Shown piece after piece: positions 17,057 through 24,204 of a stretch of DNA of 64,000 nt (within the stretch, counting starts at the first letter, position 1; every line of letters begins with the position of its first letter). The stretch covers positions 1 to 64,000 of the forward strand of contig CAYOOD010000029.1 in the NCBI GenBank assembly GCA_964405435.1, written 5' to 3'. Source of the DNA: DVEG01 sp964405435 (GTDB lineage: Bacteria; Cyanobacteriota; Cyanobacteriia; Cyanobacteriales; Oscillatoriaceae). A model generated the notes under the pieces. It had not been told where the DNA came from, did no database searches, and worked only from the letters and a program-made list of their open reading frames with translations. A program made the position numbers and the translations under genes.

Positions 17057-18841
17057 TTAAAAGCCGATTTCTAAAGTTCCTTGCTCTAGAAATAATTTTT
17101 TGAGCTGTCGTCCGATCCCTTTTAGCCCGCCTTTTCCTGCTTCTTTCAACGCCTCACCTGCCTCAGATCCGATCGCGGCTGCTAGGGTTTTGCTCAGTTC
17201 TGTAGCAATGGCTTCTGGTGAATAAATCTCTTTCACTTGTTCGATTTCTCGTTCCAGTTGGGTACAGCGTACCGCCCGTTCTCGCAGCTGAGCGATCGCG
17301 CGTGACTGCTCGGAATGTTCGGCAGCGAGACTCCGGCTCAAGTTGATTTCCACGAGTTCGGCGGGAGTCAGATTCACCGATTCTAAAGCTGTCTGCCACT
17401 CTTTTACGAAGATTGGCATCGGATATTTCCCCCCTTCGTCGATGAGGATTTTCGCTTCTACCCACTCGGCTAATCCGTTATCTTGTTTCTCGAAACCGAG
17501 GAAACGTCCGATTTTGCCGATGTTGGCAGCTACGCGGTGCGTTTTGACGCGCACGATGTCATTTTCTCGCAATTCCGGTTCTGGTTGCGCGTTTTTTTCA
17601 GTTTCTTTCTCGCGCCGCAGTTCTTCAATTATTGCCAGCAATTCTCGTTCTCGCTCTTGCGCGGATTCGCGCTCCGCTTGTCGTTCGGCGTGTTGCTGCT
17701 GGATTAATTCCATCAGCTCGTTAAAATCTCTGGTTGACATGGGAATGCCGCTGTTGCCTGTTTTCTTCGCAGGTTTGAAGAGGAAGGATGCGATCGCTGC
17801 AGTTAACTGTTCGGCGGTAAATTTTGGCTCAGTGTCTCCAGGGTTTCTCAGCCGCACTGGTAGTTTGGCTTTGGCTAAAATCATCTTTTTGTCGGCGTCT
17901 TCTGCAATGTTGTAGGCGTTAAAGGCTTTCTCGCAAAAATCTGGCGTTGCCAGTTCGTTCGGGTTGACGGGCGGCAGGTTTTTCAGCAATTGGCTGCACG
18001 AAATTTCGCTAATTCTCAGTTTCATACTCAGCAGTCGGCGGCACTGAGTCAATCGGGCGATTTTCGTTTCTATTTCTTTTTGCTCTAGGCTACAGTTGAG
18101 AGCGCAAGCTGTTTTAAATTGCGCGTGCAACGCTTCTGTTAAATACAGCACCAGCAGCAGTTGTTGGAAAATATCGGGGTTGAGGGGTTGAGCGTCGGCT
18201 GGGTGCAGTTGCAGGTACTCGCCAGAAAACAGTCGCACGCTGATGCTGGATATTTCTTCCTCGCTGCCTTCTAGGGCTTCCACGGTGCCGATCGCTCCCT
18301 TTTCGATTCCTTGCGTTTCTAAAAGAACTTTTACCGGAATGCCGATCGCGATCGCTGGCGGGGCAGCGGTTTCAGGCGTGGCGTCGGGGCGGAGGTGTTC
18401 TTCGATGAGTTTAATCGTCCACTTCGGCTCGTTGCCTGCGGCGAAGTCTTCGAGGATTTGCGCGACTTGTTCCTCGCTTCCTGCCAGCAGCGCCGATGCG
18501 TAACAGGCGGGCAGGTTGAGGATTTTGTCAAATAGCTGCGGGTACAAGTCTACTAATTTCGCTTGCGCGACACAGTTGCGGAAGTAACGGACTAACTCTT
18601 GGGGATAGTAGTATTTGAGCAGCCGCAGCAGTTCGCGCTTGCCGGCGGCTTGTTCAAAAGCCTTGAACTTATAGCCCGCTTCTAAGCCTTGATACTTGAG
18701 CTGCTGGGCATTCTGGGCGACGACGTTGCCGAACTCCACGGCTTTTAGCGCCAGCGATATCGTTTCGTCGCTGGTGGCGGCGTCGAATTTAAATGCTTGA
18801 GAGTCTTTATTTGTCTGGTTTTGTCGGTTTTCAGCTACCAT
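17057..18841 (-). CDS. Large coiled-coil protein of unknown function
   Basis: 594 residues, ATG start. I recognise no family. Visible parts: a helical N-terminal third (residues 1-150) with KRELLRLLKYYYPQELVRYF; a small beta-rich patch near 170-215 (GIPVKVLLETQGIEKGAIGT), reminiscent of a KOW/SH3-like turn; a helical middle with several Cys; a charged coiled coil near 385-430 rich in Q, E and R; a second SH3/KOW-like patch near 440-490 (ENDIVRVKTHRVAANIGKIG); and a C-terminal helix with Gly-rich AGEALKEAGKGGLKGIGRQL. No signal peptide or membrane helix, so cytoplasmic. The two KOW-like patches could mean nucleic-acid or ribosome contact, but this is speculation. Confidence 0.75.
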   Translation of the reverse strand: MVAENRQNQTNKDSQAFKFDAATSDETISLALKAVEFGNVVAQNAQQLKYQGLEAGYKFKAFEQAAGKRELLRLLKYYYPQELVRYFRNCVAQAKLVDLYPQLFDKILNLPACYASALLAGSEEQVAQILEDFAAGNEPKWTIKLIEEHLRPDATPETAAPPAIAIGIPVKVLLETQGIEKGAIGTVEALEGSEEEISSISVRLFSGEYLQLHPADAQPLNPDIFQQLLLVLYLTEALHAQFKTACALNCSLEQKEIETKIARLTQCRRLLSMKLRISEISCSQLLKNLPPVNPNELATPDFCEKAFNAYNIAEDADKKMILAKAKLPVRLRNPGDTEPKFTAEQLTAAIASFLFKPAKKTGNSGIPMSTRDFNELMELIQQQHAERQAERESAQERERELLAIIEELRREKETEKNAQPEPELRENDIVRVKTHRVAANIGKIGRFLGFEKQDNGLAEWVEAKILIDEGGKYPMPIFVKEWQTALESVNLTPAELVEINLSRSLAAEHSEQSRAIAQLRERAVRCTQLEREIEQVKEIYSPEAIATELSKTLAAAIGSEAGEALKEAGKGGLKGIGRQLKKLFLEQGTLEIGF

Positions 18842-19298
18842 GATTTTACCTTTTCCCGTCTGTTGCGGGATTTTAATTTTTGGCCACCATCACCGATTTC
18901 TTGTCGGAATGGTGGGAACTTTTTGACGAGTCCTATAGAATCAGTCCGTCCGGTCTGGCGCTTTGGAGAAGCCGAATCGGCTTGTTTTCCTTGCCGCCAG
19001 CTACAGCGCGGTTGCGAGCTTGCCGGGGAGAGACTGGCTCTTTTACCTGTACGCTTGCCAAGCTAACACAGTAGATAGGGGTTTGACAAGGGGTATAAGA
19101 AAAAATCATCGATCGCCCGCGCGAGACGCCGCAGGCTGAGGGCGGCGAAATCGTTTCGCCTTGGCGAACACTTATTTCTGAGAACAGCAGTGAGAAATAA
19201 GTCGCGATAACAGAGCCGAGAAATTTATTCCTCGCTTTCTCTGCGTTCTTCGCGTCTTTGCGGTTAAAAAAATCGCGACTTATTAACCCCTGCCCCGC
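18842..19298. other. Intergenic stretch upstream of the coiled-coil gene
   Basis: About 457 bp. It contains a GGCGAAATCGTTTCGCC hairpin near 19144-19160 and an ACGCAGAG-type repeat close to 19240-19270. A 64-residue plus-strand open frame with a TTG start at 18880 has no recognisable feature and was not called. Confidence 0.4.
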
Positions 19299-20483
19299 TC
19301 AATTCGTGGGATTCCAAACAAGCGTTCCGTTCTTGTCGATATAGCCCAATTTTTCCTCAATCTTGACTTCTGCCAGCCCTTCTGAAAAACCCCGAGTAAA
19401 ATCAAACTTCGGCGGAATGACGAGCTTGCCTGTTTTATCGGTGTAGCCATACTTTCCGCCAAGTAGAACGGCTGCGAACCCTTCCGAAAAAAGTTGAGTA
19501 TAGTCGAACTGCGGCTCGACAACTTGCTTTCCTGTCGCGTCGATATAGCCCCACTTGCCGCCAATCGAAACGGATGCTAACTCTTCGTAAAACCCTCCAG
19601 TTTCGTCAAACTGCGGCTCGATAACCTGCTTTCCTGTTGCGTCGATATAGCCCCACTTTCCACCGATTTGTACGGCTGCCATTCCTTTTGAAAAAGACCT
19701 AGCTTTTTCAAATTGTGGCTCGACAACTAGGGTTCCTGTTTTGTCGATATAACCCCATTGTTCGTAAATTCTTACTGCGGCTTTTCCTTCGCTGAAGGAG
19801 TAAACTTCATCAAACTGCGGCTCGACAACCAGATTTCCCGATTTGTCGATATAGCCCCATTTTTCGCCTACCTGCACGGCTGCCAACTCTTCAGAAAAGT
19901 CCCAGATTGCGTTAAACTGGGTTTCTATAACGACTTTTCCCGTCGTGTCGATGTAGTTCCAATTCGAGCCGGTATAGACTGCTGCCAGCCCTTCATCGAA
20001 GCCACCGGCTAGCTCGAATTGCGGCTCGATAACCAGTTTCCCGGTTTTGTCGATATAGCCCTCTTTGCCGTTAATTTTTACGACTGCCAGCCCTTCCATG
20101 AAGTTAGAAGCTTCATCAAACTTCGGCGCGATCGCCATCTTTCCCGCCGGATCGATAAAGCCCCACTTGCCGCCAATCTTTAAGGCTGCCAGTCCTTCTT
20201 GAAAGTGCCGAATTTCCTCAAATTGCGGCGGAATAACGATCTTACCAGTGCTGTCGATATACCCGTATTTGCCATTCTGAATAACCGGAAATAGCGTCTT
20301 GCTGGGCGCGCGTGCCACCTCTGGTGCAGGATTGGGTGCAGAATTTGACACAGGCGCGAGCTGTTTGACGCTAGTAGATGCAGTTGTCCCCTTTGGAAGT
20401 CCGCTGACGTTTTGGGAGAGCGCCCCCAGGCGAAGCGCCCCCCAAATTGCCAAGCATATCAAAAAATAAATGGATGATTTCAC
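19299..20483 (-). CDS. WG-repeat exported protein (nine repeats plus a partial)
   Basis: 394 residues. The N-terminal hydrophobic stretch (IYFLICLAIWGALRLGAL) is a signal peptide or anchor, followed by a Ser/Pro/Ala linker and nine full WG repeats of about 39-40 residues with a truncated tenth. Repeats 5 to 8 are the most regular (KWGYIDKSGNLVVEPQFDE); repeat 4 is diverged (NWNYID). It ends in WNPTN, almost the same end as the paralog at 14212-15258. Probably a periplasmic or surface interaction protein; function unknown. Confidence 0.88.
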   Translation of the reverse strand: MKSSIYFLICLAIWGALRLGALSQNVSGLPKGTTASTSVKQLAPVSNSAPNPAPEVARAPSKTLFPVIQNGKYGYIDSTGKIVIPPQFEEIRHFQEGLAALKIGGKWGFIDPAGKMAIAPKFDEASNFMEGLAVVKINGKEGYIDKTGKLVIEPQFELAGGFDEGLAAVYTGSNWNYIDTTGKVVIETQFNAIWDFSEELAAVQVGEKWGYIDKSGNLVVEPQFDEVYSFSEGKAAVRIYEQWGYIDKTGTLVVEPQFEKARSFSKGMAAVQIGGKWGYIDATGKQVIEPQFDETGGFYEELASVSIGGKWGYIDATGKQVVEPQFDYTQLFSEGFAAVLLGGKYGYTDKTGKLVIPPKFDFTRGFSEGLAEVKIEEKLGYIDKNGTLVWNPTN

Positions 20484-20536
20484 GGTGACATCTCCGACGT
20501 TCTCTCCATTTCTACGTTCTTTTTACCACAATATTT

Positions 20537-21898
20537 CTATTTTGTCAACTTGACGCCCCGAATCGAGCAATCGAGCAACTCTATCGGGTGCATCAGGGGC
20601 ACTGCCTTCCCTTTCAGTTGCAGGTGCTTTTTGATTTGCAGCGAACAGCCCGGATTGGGAGACGCAATTAATTCCGCCCCCGTATTGAGCAAATTCTCTA
20701 CTTTTTGCTTGCCCAATTCGTCTGCGACTTCCGGCTGCAACATATTGTACACGCCGGCGCTGCCGCAGCACAAGGCGGCGTCTATGGGTTCGCGCAGCTT
20801 CACCCCCGGAATTTGCCGCAGCAGCAGGCGCGGTTGCAGGCTGATTTTTTGTCCGTGCAGGAGGTGGCAGGCGTCTTGATAAACTATCGTCAGTTCTCCA
20901 TCTGTCAGGGGCGCAAGTTTCGCCGTCAAGCCGATTTGCGCGAGAAATTCTTGGGCGTCTCTGACTTTGCTGGCAAATTCTTCGGCTTTTTCTCGATAAT
21001 TGGGGTCATCTTGTAAAATGTGACCGTATTCTTTGAGAGTGTGACCGCACCCGGCGGCGTTTATAATAATTGCATCGACGTCAGTGCCTTCAAAACTGTC
21101 GATCATCTGGCGGGCGATCGCTTGTGCTTGTTCTTCTTGCCCTTGGTGCGCGGGCAGCGCCGCACAGCATCCCTGCGATTTGGGAATCACCACTTCGCAC
21201 CCGTTCGCCGTCAGCACCCGCACCGTCGCCTCATTCACGGGCGAGAAAAATAACCGCTGCACGCAGCCTAAAATTACCCCGACGCGGTAGCGTTTTTCTC
21301 CTCGGGCTGGGATAACTTCTGGCATGTCATCCCGGAAGGAATCGAGGGTGACTTGCGGTAAAATTGACTCCATCGCCGCCAATCGCGGGAATAATTTTTG
21401 CAGCAATCCCGTCGAACGGACGGCTTTCTGTAGGTTTAATTTCTGATAGAAATACAGGGGGACGAGGAGGGGGCGCAAGCGGTTGGGATAGGGGAAAAGA
21501 TTGAAAATCAGGGAGCGCAAGACGCGATCGCCGAGCGATCGCTCGTAATTCCGCTCGACTTGCGGGCGTGTCGCGGCGATTAATTTATCGTACTGCACGC
21601 CGGAGGGGCAGGTACTCACGCACGCCAGACAGCCCAAACAGGAATCAAAATGCTGCACCGTCGCCGAATTCACTGCCGCCTCGCCTTCATTAATCGCATC
21701 CATGAGATAGATGCGCCCTCTGGGAGAATCCATCTCTTTGCCAATGACGCGATAGCTGGGGCAAGTTGACAAGCAAAACCCGCAGTGAACGCAGGTGTCG
21801 ATCAGTTTCGGATCGGGCGGGTGTTTGGGATCGAAGTTGCTCAATTGTGCGGCTGTTGCGTTGTCTGGGTTGCTGGCAGAGGGTTCTAATGTTTGCAT
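20537..21898 (-). CDS. glcF: Glycolate oxidase iron-sulfur subunit
   Basis: 453 residues. Two 4Fe-4S ferredoxin motifs are clear: CVHCGFCLSTCPSY (about residues 36-49) and CLGCLACVSTCPSG (about 93-106). Two CCG-type domains follow, with LGCVQRLFF...GCCAALPAHQGQ and ACHLLHGQ...CCGSAGVYNML, the usual quinone- or heterodisulfide-type cysteine-rich modules. With the FAD subunits GlcD and GlcE it oxidises glycolate to glyoxylate in photorespiration. glcE lies directly upstream (22040-23389) on the same strand; glcD is not in the window. Confidence 0.95.
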   Translation of the reverse strand: MQTLEPSASNPDNATAAQLSNFDPKHPPDPKLIDTCVHCGFCLSTCPSYRVIGKEMDSPRGRIYLMDAINEGEAAVNSATVQHFDSCLGCLACVSTCPSGVQYDKLIAATRPQVERNYERSLGDRVLRSLIFNLFPYPNRLRPLLVPLYFYQKLNLQKAVRSTGLLQKLFPRLAAMESILPQVTLDSFRDDMPEVIPARGEKRYRVGVILGCVQRLFFSPVNEATVRVLTANGCEVVIPKSQGCCAALPAHQGQEEQAQAIARQMIDSFEGTDVDAIIINAAGCGHTLKEYGHILQDDPNYREKAEEFASKVRDAQEFLAQIGLTAKLAPLTDGELTIVYQDACHLLHGQKISLQPRLLLRQIPGVKLREPIDAALCCGSAGVYNMLQPEVADELGKQKVENLLNTGAELIASPNPGCSLQIKKHLQLKGKAVPLMHPIELLDCSIRGVKLTK

Positions 21899-21958
21899 GA
21901 GTTCAATAAATTTATTGCTTTTAGAGATTGACTATAGCAGGCGGTTGTGGAGAGTATG

Positions 21959-22022
21959 CAGTGTGGAGTGTTGAGTGTTGAGTGTAAAAAAAAATTGATT
22001 TTTAACTCCTAACTCCACACTG
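21959..22022. repeat. GTGTGGA/GAGTGTT tandem heptamer repeat with inverted ends
   Basis: Between glcE and glcF. The ends CAGTGTGGAGT (21959-21969) and ACTCCACACTG (22012-22022) are exact inverted repeats, with TTGAGTGTTGAGTGT inside. It is a typical cyanobacterial short tandem repeat and could form a hairpin in the glcE-glcF transcript. Confidence 0.65.
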
Positions 22023-22039
22023 GGTCAGCACACTTCTCA

Positions 22040-23389
22040 TTATATACCGCCGACAAACCGATGAGGGCTGAGGATATTATCGGGGTCGAACTGCTGTTTG
22101 ATTTTTTTCATTAAATCCAGTGCATTGCCGCTGTATCCCCAGACATCGACTTGCTGTTTGACGGCAATCGGGGCTTCTAAAACCGTGAGAAATCCGCTGT
22201 TGGCTGATAAGAGCGATCGCAGTTTAGAGATGCGATCGACAGCGCTTTCACCGTCGAATCGCAGGGCTCCCAAGCCACTTCCTGCGCGAATCGCGCCCAA
22301 ACCGGAACTGCCAACTAAGTCGTCAAATTTCGTCAGAGCCGCCACCGCTGCGGAAGCTCTGACTCCTATTTTGGCAAATACAGCGCTTTCCTCAGCAGCG
22401 GGCTGCATGAATTCTCTCAATCTTTGCCATAGAGCCGACTCTTCTGTTTCGGTGTAGGTGCTGCTTTGCAATCCCAATTTTTTGCCAACTTCTACGACGC
22501 GATCGCTCTGTTCGGTGACGCTTTCCGGGATGCTTTGGAAGCGAACGAGCAATCCCATTCCCGATGGGGCTCCGAGCTCGCGGGCGAGTTGGCTGGAGAG
22601 CAAGTCAGCGGCAGTGGGCGTCAGGGCAGAAGCGAGGAGGGTTTGTGCGGCAGAGGCGATCGCTCGCGCCTCTCCACTCAGCAGCACCGTTTGCGAGGCT
22701 TCCGGCAGCGGATAAACCCGAAATGTGACTTGACAAATCATCCCCAATGTGCCGTAAGAGCCCGCAAACAACTTCATCAAGTCATAACCCGCTACATTTT
22801 TCACCACGCGCCCGCCGGCTTTGGCCACCAAGCCGTCGGAGCGGACGAAGGAAAACCCGATCAGTTGATCGCGCACGCCTCCATAGCGCTGCCGCAGGGA
22901 ACCGCTGTCAGCGGTGGCGACAATGCCGCCCAGGGTGGCGCTGTCTGGATAGGCGGGGTCGAGGGCGAGGAATTGGCCGGCAGGGGCGAGGAGTTGCTGG
23001 AGCTGGCTGAATTTCATCCCGGCTTCTGCCGTCACCGTCATGTCGCCTTGGGCGTGGTCGATCGGGCGGTTGAGGCGTTCGGTGCTGACGGCGACGATCC
23101 CCCGTTGCCCCCCTTGATGAGGGGGGTTGGGGGGATGAACCAAACCGCCCCAACTGAGCTTGCTGCCGCTGCCACAGGGCAGGACGCCCCAGCGCAGGCG
23201 GCGGGCCAGGGCCAGGACTTCGGCGAGTTCGGCTTGGGTGTTGGGATACACCGCGCAATCAATGGAGGTGTTTGGGGCGATCGCTCGCGCCATCCGTTCT
23301 TTCAGGGGTGCGGGCAGGGCTGCGCCGGAGATGACGCTGCCGGCACTGACAATGCTTTCGAGTTGGGGGGCGATCGCCGAGAGTACCAC
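22040..23389 (-). CDS. glcE: Glycolate oxidase FAD-binding subunit with in-frame repeat insertion
   Basis: 449 residues from a GTG at 23389 with AGAGGA about seven bases upstream. It is an FAD_binding_4-type flavoprotein: VLPCGSGSKLSWGG near residues 70-83, DPAYPDSATLGGIVATADSG near 145-164, VKNVAGYDLMKLFAGSYGTLG near 209-229, and a C-terminal FDPDNILSPHRF. It works with GlcD and GlcF in glycolate oxidation. About ten residues (HPPNPPHQGGQRG, near 87-99) interrupt the expected GGLV...VVSTERLNRPIDHA run and are encoded by a palindromic repeat at 23100-23135. glcF follows downstream. Confidence 0.92.
   Translation of the reverse strand: MVLSAIAPQLESIVSAGSVISGAALPAPLKERMARAIAPNTSIDCAVYPNTQAELAEVLALARRLRWGVLPCGSGSKLSWGGLVHPPNPPHQGGQRGIVAVSTERLNRPIDHAQGDMTVTAEAGMKFSQLQQLLAPAGQFLALDPAYPDSATLGGIVATADSGSLRQRYGGVRDQLIGFSFVRSDGLVAKAGGRVVKNVAGYDLMKLFAGSYGTLGMICQVTFRVYPLPEASQTVLLSGEARAIASAAQTLLASALTPTAADLLSSQLARELGAPSGMGLLVRFQSIPESVTEQSDRVVEVGKKLGLQSSTYTETEESALWQRLREFMQPAAEESAVFAKIGVRASAAVAALTKFDDLVGSSGLGAIRAGSGLGALRFDGESAVDRISKLRSLLSANSGFLTVLEAPIAVKQQVDVWGYSGNALDLMKKIKQQFDPDNILSPHRFVGGI
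23100..23135. repeat. CCCCCTTGATGAGGGGGGTT repeat inside glcE
   Basis: The palindromic element has CCCCCTT / GAGGGGGG arms, followed by GGGGGG. It is a well-known type of cyanobacterial dispersed repeat, normally intergenic. Here it is read in frame as proline-rich residues. Confidence 0.65.
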
Positions 23390-24204
23390 TTCGTTATCCT
23401 CTGAGTTGAAAATAGTGCCGATTGTCTGGTGCTGAGTAGGTAGGGGCGCGTCCTGTCACGCCCCGGTTTTGCTGAGCGCGCGAAGAAAAAAACGCCTGAT
23501 TGTAATTTAAGTGAGGTAGCTTTCAGAGTTTCATCGGGGGTGGCCTGTGAGGTTCAGAGAGACTATTTAGTTTTGTTTCATTTTTATCCCTGTAAGGGAT
23601 TCTGGGAAAGCGGGAAAATGCCGCAGTGCGTGTATTCTACAACAAAAATCGCGATCGCGCGCGCGGAAATTTTTGCAACCCACAGCCCGAGCAGAACGGG
23701 TGCAGGCAGGAGCTTTTCCCGTACAGGGACCTACCGCCATTTATCTGCTAGAGAGTAAGAAAAAGCACAGGATGGAGCGTATTTCTGTCACCATAAAAAA
23801 TAAAGGTCAAGCACGATCTCGCTCAATCTTGGCAATTGGGCATAAATAGTGACATCGCAACGCCGATGGACTTAAAACAATTGACTGAGGCAGTGCGGCA
23901 GCCGGTCGAGACGGGCCGCTGTTCAAATGGCCTGCTTTTAGGGTTTGGGGTTTGGGAATTGAGGGACTGGGTTGATGATTGGGAAAATTGGCAGGGGTTT
24001 CGGGCGATTCGCTGGCGCGGCGAACCGAAGCGATCTGGCTTTCCAACTGTCGCGAAGGCCCCCCGCCCGATCGAGGGCCCCAACAGGGAGACGCCGTTTG
24101 CAAGTCCTAAAATGTTCTTCCCTGCGTCAGGTGTTCAATGCCAGAGCTAACACCTGAGATCCTAAAACTCCGAAAATACAGCCGTTCTGTTTTAGCTTGC
24201 GATC
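23390..24204. other. Non-coding stretch between glcE and a sensor kinase gene
   Basis: About 815 bp. A GGGGCG...CGCCCC hairpin (23439-23462) is a common dispersed repeat. The remainder has HIP1 sites and purine-rich GGGTTTGGGG runs. A 104-residue plus-strand open frame at 23836-24150 has a composition unlike a globular protein and no recognised motif, so no gene is called. Confidence 0.4.

Noticed and set aside
18880..19074. 64-residue plus-strand frame with a TTG start
   Set aside because: Starts in the promoter region of the divergent gene, no motif and weak start.
22466..23404. 312-residue plus-strand open frame
   Set aside because: Complete antisense of glcE; the minus strand has the family motifs.
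23836..24150. 104-residue plus-strand open frame upstream of the sensor kinase
   Set aside because: No ribosome binding site, no recognisable domain, and the reverse strand is equally open; likely chance.
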